Of a stretch of DNA of 64,000 nucleotides, positions 10,905 to 23,084 are shown in pieces. The first letter of the stretch is position 1. Each line of letters starts with the position of its first letter. The position numbers were made by a program, and so were the translations under genes. The notes under the pieces are model-generated. The model did not search any database and had not been told where the DNA came from. It worked only from the letters and a program-made list of their open reading frames with translations. The DNA lies in contig OX457056.1 in the NCBI GenBank assembly GCA_949752795.1, positions 93,890,942 to 93,954,941 on the forward strand, written 5' to 3'. This DNA comes from Hyperoodon ampullatus (lineage: Eukaryota; Chordata; Mammalia; Artiodactyla; Ziphiidae).

Positions 10905-12375
10905 GGAATGCTTTGTTTTCCTAAAACGTAACTCCGGTTCTGGAGATAGTACTGGTGGTGAGAGTTCCTTGTTGGGCTTCTGCCCTGATCGGCAATGAAT
11001 TATTTAACCTTGACAGGTTCTCTTTTCTAATACGGGGTTAGCACTGCTCACTGCACAACTCCATTTGGATTCATGGGTTAACGTTTGAAAACACTTTGAC
11101 TACGAAAAATTCGGTGTTGTTTCTGTCTTAGTTGCAATGTTAATCCCGGTCTCTGTGAAAGATGAGTGCGCTTAAAGTCTTTCTGTTCTACGAAAACGTT
11201 TCCCTTAAGAGTCTGCCAAAGTCACCAGAAAAATAGGTAGAGCCGGCTGCCAGCAAAAAGGAACCCACGCTGGACTTCTGAATATGACTCAGAGACACCA
11301 AACAAGGATCGTAGAAAGGAGGGGGGGCGAGGCAAGAATCTAGGACTTGCAGCACAGGACCATCAAGATTTCCAGGAGAAATTAAGGAAACATCTGCAAG
11401 GTCAGAGCAGGAAGTCCAGGGCCGCTTCTCAGAGAGGGAAGTGCCTTCCTTGGGACTGTTTCAGTGGAGCTGAAATGCCACATAACCAGGGCCAGGGAGG
11501 CCGGTGGAAGACCGGGGAGTAAACTCCAAGAATGAACAACAGTCCATCAGCTCAAATCCAGGTCTTTCAGCCACACAGAAGGGAGGACCGTCCTGTGGAT
11601 TTGGGACCCAATGAACCTTGTTAGCCAGGCCCAGATGTAGCTCAACGTTAACTTCATTACAGTAACAAATCTGTGTTCCGAAAAATCTCTTGACTGCTTT
11701 TGCCTGTGTTCCCGCCCAGGCTTTGCCAGTCATGGCCCTGCAAAGGGCTAATGAAAGGGTAATGCAAACAGGGTTGATTGTGGAGTTATAATCAAACAGT
11801 TGGGAAACTTTGCAATTTCGGTGCTTGGAAAATACAAAGTCTATAAAACCTCAGCTAAATAACATATAATTGGCCAGAAAAATACATCCAGGAGGGGCTT
11901 AGACTGTTTTGGGTATGAAAGGAATGTCTCCCTCTCGCACCATGGGGGTGTGGTGAGGTAGGATGGGGGTGGGCACTAGACAATTGGGGACTCACTTCAA
12001 CTCCTGCCAGTTTGGCAAGAAACCTCCTGCTTCCCTGGGTTGGCTCAACCAACACACAAGCAGCCCCTCTCTGCCTGCGGCACACCCTTTCACACCATCC
12101 CCCAGAAGACAGCTCACTTTCGGCCCGACCCTTTAGCATCTCCAACCTTTGTGACCCTCACACTTTACATCAGTCCAGCATTGTTCAGTCTGACAGATGA
12201 CCCGGCCTCCTGATTTTCTTTAAATAATAGGAGAACGTTTGCTCTCTGGAAATACCAGGCTGCATCCAAATTTAAAAAAGAAAAATGGGAGAGGAAAGCG
12301 TTCAAACAAAACTCTTGGAATGGGGCTCCTGTGGTAACATACCAAATAAAGGAAAACAGGAAAGCAATTGCAATA

Positions 12376-12385
12376 TTAAAAATAG
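12376..12385 (+). promoter_or_regulatory. MEF2-like A/T-rich word (speculative)
   Basis: TTAAAAATAG fits the MEF2 consensus YTAWWWWTAR and lies in a repeat-free AT-rich stretch. Such words are common by chance, so this records a possibility only. Confidence 0.12.
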
Positions 12386-12739
12386 ATGACTTCCTGCATG
12401 TAAATTCTTCGCTGACCTTGTTGATTGGAGTGTGGTCAGTGTTTGCTGCCTACCACCTCCTGACTTCGTGAGTTCGTACCAACAGGCAATTCTCAGGGCT
12501 CAGTAATCCTCCGGCCCCATTTTAAAAGCATTTGTTTATACATCTGCCTCTGGGCATCAAACCTTTTCACCTTGATGCTCAGTGCCTACCAGAGACCAAT
12601 TCCTTATACCTCATTTCATTCCTATGTGTCTAAGGAGAATTGACTGAATATTGAGGGTACCTCAGAGGACCCTGGAGCGGAGATGTTACCTGTGCATGAC
12701 ACCATGCACCTTGATGATGTCAGCGTCCACCGCCAACGA

Positions 12740-12805
12740 AGCATGAAGTATGTAGTGACTTGCCCAAGGTCATTCGAAGCACTGAAGCAAGTAATATGGA
12801 GAAAA
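12740..12805 (-). repeat. MIR scrap, antisense
   Basis: 'agtgacttgcccaaggtcatt' is the reverse of the MIR core. Little else of the element survives. Confidence 0.5.
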
Positions 12806-12829
12806 TAATGCATCATCCTGCTGGAAAAG

Positions 12830-13175
12830 CATTCAGTGAATACTCAGTGAACACTCACCACATGCAAGCACTGCTTTATGTACTTGGGACACTCCCATGC
12901 CTTTGGTGAGCTTGTATTCTAGTTGGATAAAACAGACAATAAACAATGAGCACAGTACATAAGTAAATTACATAGTGTATTCTAAGACAGATGTATAGAA
13001 AAAAGGAAAAGGAAAGTAAGGTGAGGAAGATGCAGCAGGTGGGTGGTATTAAATAGGATAGAAAGGACCTTAGTAAGAAGGTAATAGATAAGCAAAGACT
13101 CGACCTGAGGCAAGTATCTCGAGAAGGTGTCCAGGCTGATGTGTAGCCCGAGCAAAGGTCCTGAGGCAGGACCAT
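12830..13175 (-). mobile_element. L2 3' region, antisense
   Basis: 'tgctttatgtacttgggacac', 'ggtgagcttgtattctagttgg', 'agacaataaacaatgagcac' and 'gcaaaggtcctgaggcagga' are the reversed L2 3' blocks in the right order. This explains the long minus-strand open frames across 12876-13394, which are not genes. Confidence 0.75.
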
Positions 13176-13884
13176 TATGACTAGTGAACAATAAGACTCG
13201 GCTTCTCTCTCTTCCACTGCCAGGGAGGCCCCAGACAAGACAGTTTCTCTCCGGGGGCTGCAGAGGAAATGGCTTTGAAGCAGCAGGAGCAATGATGAAA
13301 ATGGTTTCAACAGGGGCAGCTCTGGAATTGGGGTGTACATGTGTGAAAAGGCAAAGCCAAAAGTTAAAAAAAGGAGCTCGTTCCAAGATTCCACTCCCTG
13401 AGTGGAGAATCAGGGCTGGAATCTCAAGGACACACCTAAAACAAGTCAGCAGGAGACAAGGAGGGTCATTGTGTTTTGATTCCCCACACAGTTAGCAGTG
13501 TGGCCCGGTGCCTTCTGAAGCACTAGTGGAATTTGGCCTTGGATCACAGAATTTTAGGATGGTTCCTTCCCGGTGTGCGTGTCCCCTAGTCCCCTTCTTT
13601 GGATCGCTTTGGTCACTGGGATTCTCTTAACAATTTTTCTGTTCAGGGTCACTCTTGAAATTAGATCTCGCCAAGGGATGATCTGTACCTCTCAGGACTC
13701 CCCCTCCTCTCTTATTGTAATCAGAGGGCCTGGGGGGAATTCACACCCACAGTTAAAGATGCATGGGAGTGGCCAGGGCCTGGGAACTCAGGTATTTATC
13801 AAAACACATTTGATTTTCTCCCATAGCCGTTAGAGTTCTAGGATGAGAGACAGAGAGATGGAGCTAGAAGTTTGTGTATTTAAA
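13176..13884. other. Unassigned stretch
   Basis: I recognise no repeat family and no gene. The frame at 13184-13495 (plus) lies opposite the minus-strand frames and shows no domain. Confidence 0.45.
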
Positions 13885-14260
13885 ACTCTTCCAGTTTCCC
13901 ATGGTTCTTGGGAGAAAGTCAACACACCCCTTAACAGCCTTCATGCCTCTATAGTCTATCTTTCCGTGCTCCTCCTGGCTTACTGAACACCTGGACACTT
14001 CTCTGAGGGACCCTGCTTCCTATTGCCTCCAGGTATACCTGCTGTCCTGGGATTCTCTTCCAGCCCCCTCTTCACCTGGCTAAAGCCTACTCATGCTTCA
14101 AGTCCCAGCTAATCAGTCCTTCCTACAGGGAAAGATTTCCTAACCCCCTTACTGGGTTGCACCACTGTCCTTCCAGAACTTAGCATGGCACTGGTCCATA
14201 GTAAGTGTTCAATAAATATTTATGCATCATAAATTTAGTTAATGAATGAATGAGCAAATG
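13885..14260 (+). mobile_element. L2 3' region, sense
   Basis: 'tgctcctcctggcttactgaac', 'cttcaagtcccagctaatcag', 'tggcactggtccatagtaag' and 'gttcaataaatatttatgc...aatgaatgaatgag' give a nearly continuous L2 3' end, including the terminal gaat repeats. Confidence 0.85.
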
Positions 14261-14644
14261 AACAGAAAGAGAAGCTAAAATCAATGTGTATTTTTTTAAA
14301 ACTGAGGACCAGGTGGACAAAAGTCCCTGTGACAAAGGAGGGAGAGGAGAATAAAAGAAAATAAATTCTTTAAGGTCTGAAGTGCTTTTGCTTAAGGCAA
14401 TTTTCAGGCCAGGTCAACAAGGTCAATTGCCAGAAAAAGCAATGGGGATTCGTTCTAGGACATTCATCTTCTGGCTTAGTGTTGAAAGTAACATTGTTAG
14501 CCTTGTTCACTGAAACTGAAAATGAGCTGAATCCCCACCCCCCCACCCCCCCAGGCAGAGGGGCAGCAGAAGGGCACAGCCAGGAAAGCTAAGCACATCC
14601 AGTCTGGAGGGGTAAAGAAATTAAATTACAAGGACATAATTTTA
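14261..14644. other. Unassigned stretch
   Basis: It contains a C-rich run near 14534-14553 and otherwise nothing I can name. Confidence 0.45.
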
Positions 14645-14735
14645 ACTTCTTGCTCTGTCTTGATCCAGTGTGGATGACCTTGGGCAAGTCACTTAACTTT
14701 TTGAATTACACTCTCATTGTCCAAAAAAACCTCCA
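14645..14735 (+). repeat. MIR scrap, sense
   Basis: 'gtggatgaccttgggcaagtcacttaactt' is the MIR core, with decayed flanks. Confidence 0.7.
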
Positions 14736-14739
14736 AAAA

Positions 14740-16095
14740 ACAAGAAAACAAAAAAACTTGGGGACACTGGGAGAAAAAAGGATTTTAGCCAAGTTTATGT
14801 ATGACAAAGGTCCCACAAAATGGTGGTATTATTAATGATCACTGATGCTATCCCCAGCTGTTCCCCAGTATGATTTTATTAGTCCCACTGCTGTTTCCTG
14901 ATTCGTTTCCATTCAGGAAGCTTTAAAATAATGGTTAGCAGAGGGGCACATTGAAAAAATAAAAATTCTCCCTCTTTTAACTTTTCTATCCACTTTAATC
15001 CCACTGCCCATCCTTCCTCTCTCCCCAGCTTCAGCCTGGAGACCTGCCATTCCTGTGATCAATCACGCTCTGGGGAGAATCTTACTTGGGGGGAGGGGAG
15101 AGGATGGGGGCAGGGGGGTTCTGGCCCAGCATGACTATGGAGTGTGATGTCCTTTTGTGGTGCCCTCGAAAACAGCAGTGAGGAAACAGGCCGTCGTTTA
15201 TCATGTGGCTTTGTAATAGTTGCTGATAATGCAAAACAGCCAGGCCATTTTCGAGGTCTCTCCAGTGAAGTACCGAGTCAGCAGTGGGGGGAAGCCAAGT
15301 CAGAAAGGGAGGTTCCCTGTGTGGCTTGCCCTTCTGCCAGGGATCTCCCTGTAGTCACAAATTCCTGCTGGTTGGTTGAGCCTGCCAGTTGCCCTCTGGA
15401 GGGCACACAGCCTCCCGTCTATGTACACTGCCAGGTTGGGGCCTCTCGGGGAAGCTGAAAATTTCCCCATTCTAGCCACTCACATCTCAGTCCTCCCCAA
15501 ACCAGGTACTCTATTGGATGCAGGTGCTGTAGGGTGGAGCTTTTGGTGTGATGGTGGCTGCTGGCCCTTGGACCAATCACTGTGGCAGAGGAGAGCCAGC
15601 ATTCTGGTTGGCTAAGCCTGGGTCACCTGCCCAGCCTTAGTTGGGGGTGAGGCAACCTCAGCTCTATCCAGACCACAGTGAAACATGTTTCCAGAGTGAA
15701 CGAAAGGGAAGTGCGATGGGCACCAGAGCAACCACTGGAATTACACCTCCTATTTCTCTGAATTCCCTCTACCCTGCTAACCCAGCACACCAGCTAGCAC
15801 CATGCCTTTGCCCAAAGGAGGCTTCCATCAATATACATTTTCTGGAAAAAAACAAAAAACAAAACACAACACACTTGAATCCACAGATGAACACAGGAGA
15901 AAAGCCATGCAAAGGCAGAACACCATGGAAGCACTTTTTAAAAGGGACCTTTCCTCCATCAGGTACCCACCTAAGAAGATGCCAAGCCAAGAGAATGACA
16001 TTGCTAAAATAAAATAGGGTGTGTCCAGCCTCTCGAACCACTCAGCCATACTCTCTGCTTTTGACCTTTGCTGCTCTTCTCAATGTCACAAAGGC
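14740..16095. other. Repeat-poor stretch, no gene seen
   Basis: About 1.35 kb with no repeat I can name. Several overlapping frames of 60-123 codons occur on both strands (for example 15641-16012 plus and 15769-16041 minus), which is what chance gives in GC-moderate sequence. I see no splice-bounded frame. Confidence 0.45.
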
Positions 16096-17194
16096 TGCAT
16101 GTTGCTAAGTCAGGGGCTCCTTTCTCCGGCCTCACTTGACTTGCCGGAACAGCGGCATTTGACCCAGTTGATAACATTCTTCTCCTTGAAACCCTTTCTT
16201 GATTTGGCTTCTAGGACACCACACTCACTTTGTTTTCCTCACACCTTACCGGCCTTCCTTCTTGGATTCTTTGGCTGGTTCTCCCCACCCTCCCTTTCTG
16301 AATGTTCAGTGCCCAGGGATCAGTCCTTGGACCTCTTCTATCTAAGCTGGTTATCTAGGTGATTTCAGTCAGTTTATGGCTTTACCATCCATGTTCTATG
16401 ATCCAATGTGTATGTGTCTAGCCTAAACCCCTTTCCTGAGCCCCAGATCTTATAACTATCTGCCCAGATGATATTTCTACTTGAATGTTGAATAGAGCTT
16501 GCCAACCTATCTCATCAACAACTGAGCTCTTGATGGCTCTCCTTCCACTACTACCAAAAAGAAAACCGTTCCTCCCATAATCTAGTCACTCAGGTAAATC
16601 CATCGTGCTGTTCCTGGCTCCTCTCTTTCTCTTCCTCCACATTTTGTACATCAGAAAATTCTATACACTCTACCTTAAAATATATTCAAAATTGAATACC
16701 CTCTCTCTTGATGCCACCCTATTCCTAACAGGTCTTCCTGCTTCTGCCTTTGTCTCCTATCTACGCTCATCCTCATGTCTTATTCTCAACATGTGAGACA
16801 CACTGATCCCACCAACACATCACTCAGATGGTGTCAGGCCTCTGCTCCAGAACTACAGTGGTCTCAGAGTAAAAGCTAAATCCTGTTATGACCTATGTGG
16901 GCCCACGTGATCTACCTCACACTTACCTCACTCCCTTTACCTCCAGTTAATCACCCCCCTACTCCCTCCACTTCCTTCCTCATATATTCCAGACATGCTT
17001 CCACCTCAGGGCCTTTGCACTTGTTCTTCCCTCTTCCTGGAAAGCTCTTCCTCCAAATATCCACACGGTTCCCTCATCAACTCCTTTGAGTATTTACTTC
17101 TTAGACAGGTTTTCCTGTCCAAAATTCAATACCCTCACTGTTCTCGTCCCCCTCCCCTTCTTATTTTTCTCCTTTCATCACTATCTAACATTCA

Positions 17195-17210
17195 TATACA
17201 TTATATATAC

Positions 17211-17242
<32 letters not shown>
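17195..17242. repeat. TA-rich microsatellite
   Basis: 'catatacattatatatacatattata' leads into about twelve TA units, inside the L2. Confidence 0.9.
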
Positions 17243-17245
<3 letters not shown>

Positions 17246-17384
17246 TACTATAGTCAGTAGAATGGACTTTCTCTTGAGATCTATTGAAGGAGGATTCTTA
17301 CTAAGAATTCTTACTAAGATTCTTATAAGTCTGTGTCATTGTCCAGAAACTTAGTACACAAATGTAAAGATTTATATAATTCAT

Positions 17385-17600
17385 TCTTTTTTAAAAAATT
17401 GAGCTATAATTGGCATATAACATTAATTAGTTCCAGATATACAGCATAATATTTGATATTTGTATACATAGCAAAATGCTCAACACTATTATAAGTCTAG
17501 TTAACATCCATCATCTTACAGAGTTAAAAAATAATCTTTTTCTTGTGATGAGAACTTTTAAGATCTACTCTCTTAGCAACTTCCAGATATGCAATATATT
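17385..17600 (-). mobile_element. Old L1 (L1MA/MB-like) 3' UTR piece, antisense
   Basis: 'attgagctataattggcatataac', 'agtctagttaacatccatcatc' and 'tgatgagaacttttaagatctac' are typical of the reversed 3' UTR of mammal-wide L1M elements. It is nested in the L2, whose 3' end resumes right after it. Confidence 0.8.
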
Positions 17601-17734
17601 CAAAATGTTCATATATTCTCTTTACTTATTTTATCTTGTGCATTATGTCTTCTCCCTCTAGATTGTTAGCTCCATGAGGACAGGGCTATTTTTGTTTGTT
17701 TTAATCATTAATATCCTCTTAAAACCTACAATAG

Positions 17735-18061
17735 TTTTTTTTTTTTTAATTTTTATTGGACTATAGTCGACTTACAATGTTGTGTTAGTTTCTGCTGTAC
17801 AGCAAAGCGAATCAGTTATACATATACATATATCCACTCTTTTTTAGATTCTTTTCCCATATAGGTCATTATTGAGAATAGTTCCCTGTGCTATACAGTA
17901 GGTCCTTATTAGTTATCTATTTTATATATAGTAGTGTGTATACGTCAATCCCAATCTCCCAATTTATCCCACCCGCCCACCCACGCCACTTTGCCCCCTG
18001 GTAACCATTAAGTCCGTTTCTACATCTGTGACTCTATTTCTGTTTTGTAAATAAGTTCATT
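17735..18061 (-). mobile_element. 5'-truncated artiodactyl-type L1 3' end
   Basis: Poly-T, then 'tttttattggactatagtcgac', 'tgctgtacagcaaagcgaatcag', 'cctgtgctatacagtaggtcc' and 'ttttgtaaataagttcat'. The repeat ctacaatag at 17726-17734 and 18062-18070 is the target-site duplication. It belongs to the same family as 7288-7953 and 34513-35229. Confidence 0.92.
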
Positions 18062-18249
18062 CTACAATAGTGTTTCTACATGAAAAAGGAAAGTAAACAA
18101 AGTAGCCTAATTGTACAACTGAGATCTGAGACCCTTGAAACCCATGTTCTGTATTTGGGCTTAACTTCTAACTAAATTCAGTCATTGGGCAGGATGGGTT
18201 TCCAAGTCTTGAGGTCCAGTTTTGGTCTGGAGGAAGCCAGGAAGATTTT

Positions 18250-18790
18250 CTACTTATGTTGTTTACTAGCCCAAAAGTTTTCAAATAGCTTCCCACTGCC
18301 TTCAGGGATCAAGTTCATCCCGCCATCATCTGTACCTTTCCAAGTTATCTCCTGCCAAACTGGTCTATCCACTATTTCCCCAAATTGCCTTGAACTTATC
18401 TTCCTCCATATTCTTTCTCATTCCCTTCTGTCATCTGAAGCACCTTTCTTCATCTCCTCTACCCATCTATGCACACCTACTCCATCCTTCATGACCTCTT
18501 TCCTTCCTCACCTGCTGAAATCCAGCTTGTCCTTCAACTCACATCACGCCTCCTTTATTTTATTTATTTATTTATTTATTTTTTGGCCACACTGCACAGC
18601 TGGTGTGATCTCAATTCCCCGACCAGGGATTGAACCTGGGCCATGGCAGTGAAAACACCAAATCCCAACCACCAGACCACCAGGGAACTCCCACATCATG
18701 CCTCCTTTAGAAGATCTTCCTTGAATACTACAGGTGGAATGAAATGCTCCCTATCTAGTAAGTTTATAGTATTTTTTCCAACATTATTCC
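18250..18790 (+). mobile_element. L2-like fragment, sense, split by a SINE
   Basis: 'tcaaatagcttcccactgcc', 'ccttcatgacctctttccttcc' and, after the SINE, 'agaagatcttccttgaatac' follow the L2 3' layout with heavy decay. The 155-codon frame starting at 18185 runs across this and into the SINE, so it is not a gene. Confidence 0.6.
18558..18692 (-). mobile_element. Short CHR-type tRNA SINE
   Basis: The antisense head is 'ccaccagggaactccc'. A B-box-like core lies in the reverse of 'gattgaacctggg', and 'ttttttggccacac' marks the junction to the tail. The tail is a TTTA repeat on the left. The 17-bp repeat acatca(c/t)gcctccttta at 18541-18557 and 18693-18709 is the target-site duplication, with one mismatch. 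Confidence 0.93.
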
Positions 18791-18804
18791 AGCTCGTTGC
18801 ACAG

Positions 18805-19060
18805 TACCATAGGGGAGTAGTAAAGTGATGGTCCACAGCACAGAGTTTAGAGCCTAAGTGCATTGATTCAAATCCAGCTTCTGCTACTCACTGGTTGTAT
18901 GACCTTGGGCAAGTAATGTAACCTCTCTGTGTCTCAGTTTCTCTCTCTGTAAAATGAAGACCACAATAGTACCTATCTTATAGAGTTTTATGAGGATTAA
19001 GTGCATTAATATGTAAAATACTTGGAACGGTGTCTGCTCTGTGTTTGCTGTTACTGTAGT
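18805..19060 (+). repeat. MIR, near full length, sense
   Basis: The tRNA-like head region, 'tgattcaaatccagcttctg', 'gaccttgggcaagtaatgtaacctctctg', 'ctcagtttctctctctgtaaaatg' and the L2-like tail are all present in order. It is the best-preserved MIR in the window. Confidence 0.9.
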
Positions 19061-19064
19061 GGTG

Positions 19065-21948
19065 GTGGTAGTTGTTCTTAACAATCCATCTTCAGTCCAT
19101 TTGATGTTGGGGGGTTGAAACATAATAGCTGGATTTCTTTCCAGGTGTTTAAAACACATACCTTAATTTTATTACATAATGAGTGTATCCTTTTTTCTTT
19201 CTTTCTCAGTTTGAAGGTACAGGTGAGTTAAATCCATTATAGGGAATTCTTGGTACTATAAACAATTTCACTGATTTTTTTCTGCCTACCCAATGTACAA
19301 CTATAATGCCAGTGTGACACTGAGTTGATTTCAACTCCTATTTATTGAATTAATCCACTATGAGGAACAGAAGGATGAAGACAAAGTCCTTCCCTGGACC
19401 ACTATCTATAGAACCACTGTCTCTTCAGGAAGATCAATGTATACACAATTAACTTCCCAATAGCTACTCTATGCTCCATGCTACGGAGTGCTTTTATTTC
19501 TATCTTAAGGTTTCAGCTTTCCTCAGCCGCTCACTCACACTTTTTAAAAAATAATTTTGAATCCAGTATGCATTCGTTCATTTGAACCAGTTTCTTCTTT
19601 TAATGTGGGAACACATAAGTTGTAATCTATTAGTGTCTACTTAATGAAATTGTTTTTGAAACCCTGCCCATTAACCTTTAACCTGGAGGCCCGTGCATAG
19701 TTTCCTTATTCACTAAATGATAACTCACTGACCAGAGGCATTCATGAGTTCTTGGCTCAGCCTGTACCTTTCTGGCCTAGTCCAGAGACTGGGGAGGCTC
19801 CAGAATGATCTCCCCAGCCTTCTCCTGAGACACATCTCTGGCTGCCCTTTCCTAGCCATCCCCACATGCTACTCTTCCACTGCAATCCACTCCCTTTTCC
19901 AGGAGGCACATCTGCATCTGGTCTTCATTGTGGTGGTTATCCGACTTTGCAGTTACTTTTATAGATGTTTAATCAGGTGTGCAGGTGAAAAGATGAAAAG
20001 TGAAGGGTACATGTTTCTAAATATTTCTTCAGAAAACAAATTCAGCAATATTCAATCTAGTCTCTTGTCCTCCCCAGAGGCACTGGCATCAACATCCTCT
20101 TGTTCCATAGCAGCCTGAGACATTGATTCCTTGAAGGTGAAGCCTGGAGCTACAGCTTAACACCCATGAAATTGTTTTTCATGCCTATTAGTGTCCTCAC
20201 CCTGCACTCTGGATAAACAGGCTCAGAAGTGGTTTATATGCCAGGTTGTTTTCCTTCTGAAAGATGATCCTTAAAGTAACTTCAGAAAACAGAAGGGCAA
20301 CTCTAGAGATTTAAAAAAAAAAAAAAAAAAGGAAGCCATGAGTATGTTAAAAAGCCTCTCAGTAAGCTAAGATGCTGTTCACAGAAGTTGTAAAATAATC
20401 TTCTACCAGTTACTAACTTTAAAGTAATTTAGAACAAGAAGACTTCTAAGAAAAGATGCCTTATGAGGGTAGTATCTTGGGTCATTTTCCTGAAGGTAGT
20501 TGAGAGGAAACAAAGTACTCCACAGCCTGATATGGGCCCTTCAGGCTATAAAACACTGAGCATTTTACTTTTGAAAGGGACAAAGAGTTAGCAAACAATG
20601 GTATGGAGGAGAAAGGTTGTGGTAATGGCTCATTTTCCTGAAAAATCAACAAGACTGGCCAAGAGAGAATGGTCCTTCAACATTGCTTTGGAAATCCTCT
20701 AATACGGAAGCTTCACCTTGAAGATATCTCTGTAATCCAAAGTCAGGGACTGTGGGCCAGCTTTCCCAAATGTACTCAGTGCCCTTGGTCCCAGGCTAAC
20801 AATGACAAAGGGAAGGAGCCTCACAGAGAAGCTGGATGGAAGATTATAAGACATGCTAAAACTCATCTCAGGAAGTTTGGAAGACTACTTTTACCATTAA
20901 GGCCATAACCAAGCTATAATCACAAGTATTTTGATGGACAGAGCCCCACCTTTTATCAGGTACAGATAACCCTGCTTTTCAAGAGTTCACTTTACTCCAC
21001 CTAGCTCTTACGAAAGACTTACATTAGTAACTGTTTTATCTAACCAAATGAAATCCGAAGAGGTTTCGCTATTACAAAACAAGACAAAAAGTGAAAATAG
21101 AGTTCAGCGTTGGTTTTGCAGCAGCCATTATAGAGGAGGCGTGCACCTGAGCGGAGGGAGTGGCACCACCCAGCTCCTTCCCCAGGAACTACACTCAGCA
21201 TCTAAGCATCAAGCCCCCATAGCTTTGAACTGTGTCTGTGAGCATCTGTGCTTCATCTCCATTTATTTTGTGCATCTGTTAGCAAGACATATCCCAAGGT
21301 AATTGCTTCTTCACTTTATGTCATTTCAGCTTAGGAAAGGATTCATAGGAACCTCTGCTTTCAGACAGTAGGGGGAAATTTGAAAATTCCAATAAAATGG
21401 CTATACCATTTACAAAGGGTTAGAGGAATCCACATGATTCCCCAGGCCAAGAACTACCGATGGGCTATGAAGTTCAATCAATGACCACGGTGGGTAAATA
21501 AAATAGGAATTTGAGATCACAGACCTCGAGGAGATGAACGAGACAGATGAGGCCTTCATGGGCAGGCAGAGAAGCAGAAGCAGCAGCAGTCTCCATTCAT
21601 GGGGCTCAGACAAACAAAATTGTGTCAGACAAGATTGAACTACAAGACGATTTGACTGCAGTTTCCAAGGGTCACAGAAAAAGAAGGTGGAAGAATGGTT
21701 TTTGTTGAAGAATGGCTTTCTGGAACTTCATCATAGTGAAAAAGGACCCTATCTAGTTAGTCAGAGCCTATCAGAGACACACCTTTGCAAGCTTAAAACC
21801 AACAGTCAGTAAAATGAGGGCCAGGTTCTTGGACCTCAATGAAAGGTACTGGTACAAAGGTGCTCTTTACTGAAAAAAAGTCTTTGGCTGAGATGCTGAC
21901 ATTAAAGCATAAAAGTACTACTCATCAATTAAAATAAAGATAGGGAAA
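19065..21948. other. Repeat-poor stretch, no gene seen
   Basis: Nearly 2.9 kb in which I can name almost nothing apart from a pure A run at 20312-20331 and a weak L2-like patch near 19340-19500. Frames at 19744-20118, 20669-20908 and 21048-21302 (plus) show no domain. Confidence 0.45.
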
Positions 21949-21949
21949 A

Positions 21950-22080
21950 CTAGCTGTGTCAAATGTCTTTATGTTACCTTATCTAATCTCAACAATATTT
22001 GAAGTTATAGGAAAGGAAAGAGAAGCTCAGTGAAGCGAAGCAGTTTTACCAATGTTACCTAGCCAGTAAGTTTCTACCCC
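21950..22080 (-). repeat. MIR, antisense
   Basis: 'accttatctaatctcaacaat', 'aaagagaagctcagtgaagcg' and 'ttacctagccagtaag' are reversed MIR blocks. Confidence 0.7.
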
Positions 22081-22429
22081 AATTTTTAATCTAGAATTGA
22101 AAGTTTTTAGAGTCCCTGCTATTTCCACAACACACTGCCTCCATATGAGGCAATGCGCTCTGTGTGGATGAAAGAGGAAAAAGACCAAGATGATGCTTTT
22201 AAGAGGAAAGTCCGAGGCCTTTCTATTACTGAATAATAAAGTAACCCCTGAACGATGAATGCGTAAACCATTCTGCATGTCGGGGCTAATAACATCATGT
22301 TAATATGTCAGCTTTTGCTGCCTCCAAAGTCCCCATCAGCTGAACATTGGGATCCTACTTTCTCTCCACTCAAGGTTCTCTCCCCTTTAGAATCTCCAGG
22401 AATCCCCAGGGTGTCGTGGGCACAACAGA
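22081..22429. other. Unassigned stretch
   Basis: The remainder of a decayed MIR may continue to about 22150. The rest is unplaced, and no coding signal is seen. Confidence 0.4.
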
Positions 22430-23080
22430 CTAAAGCTATCCTTCAGTAACACTGCTGCGCTTCCTCAGGTCTCTGCTGCCTACTCACAACACTCAGGGCT
22501 CTACCTGAGGTCATGACATCTCAGCCACCTCCCTAAAGGTGACGGTTACCTGAGCTGCTTCTCTCCTCTCTACCCCAGTTACCTTCTCTGAGTTCTGGGC
22601 CTATATATCCAAATGCCTTTCAGACACCTCAGCAGAATGTTCCCAAGATATCTCAAACACAGCACATGCAAAAAAGAAATTATGTTCTTCTCCAAAAATC
22701 TTATTTTACTCTTGTGGGCTGAATTTTGGTGAATAAATGACACCAGCACTCACAGTGACTCAAGTCAGAAACCTGGCATCACTGCACCTCTGTCTTTCTC
22801 AACCAGACACCAAGTCCATCAGTTCTACCTTCCTAACAACAGTCCATATTTCCTCTCTATTCCCTGAAGGGTGAGAGGGTAAACCAAATGCTCTCGGGCT
22901 ACATCCTCTTTACTTCCTTCCATGTTTCCTACCAGGATCGCCTTTCCTAAATGCAGATTGTATCAAGTAACCACAGTCCCTAGAGTGCAAAGTCCTACGT
23001 TTGGCACTTAAGTCCTTTCATGATTTGGCCCCTACTCATTTTTCCACCAAAATTGGCTAATACACACGTCCTTAACCTAT
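22430..23080 (+). mobile_element. L2 copy, sense
   Basis: 'atatatccaaatgcctttcagacacctc', 'cagaaacctggcatcactgcac', 'agacaccaagtccatcagttctacc', 'ggatcgcctttcctaaatgcag' and 'cctttcatgatttggcccct' follow the L2 ORF2/3' UTR order. It stops before the 3' terminus. Confidence 0.8.
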
Positions 23081-23084
23081 GACT

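Larger units (their letters stand above)
10300..12735. other. Repeat-poor stretch, no gene seen
   Basis: Apart from the 27-bp tandem duplication at 10851-10904, I recognise nothing in these 2.4 kb. Sequence complexity is high, and the part around 12230-12460 is AT-rich with several possible factor-binding words. The open frames at 11461-11733 and 11855-12145 (minus) lack domains. It may be unique non-coding DNA. Confidence 0.5.
16100..17734 (+). mobile_element. Long L2 copy (end of ORF2 plus 3' UTR), sense, interrupted
   Basis: The order of the L2 consensus is kept for over 1 kb: 'cggcatttgacccagttgataacattcttc' near 16150, 'cagtccttggacctcttct' at 16320, 'aaaattgaataccctctctc' at 16688, 'cctcagggcctttgcacttg' at 17003, 'cctggaaagctcttcctcc' at 17036, and after the nested L1 'agattgttagctccatgaggac' at 17660. 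A TA microsatellite and an L1M fragment (17385-17600) interrupt it. It is the longest L2 in the window, with the reverse-transcriptase frame fully decayed. Confidence 0.85.

Noticed and set aside
12876..13394. 172- and 134-codon minus-strand frames, leucine and serine rich
   Set aside because: They overlap in different registers over an antisense L2 3' end and unique DNA, and they have no domain.
15641..16012. 123-codon plus-strand frame opposed by two minus-strand frames
   Set aside because: Frames open on both strands in the same stretch, no domain and no splice context; chance is the simplest reading.
18185..18652. 155-codon plus-strand frame
   Set aside because: It spans L2-like sequence and ends in a SINE with a target-site duplication, so it arose by insertion.
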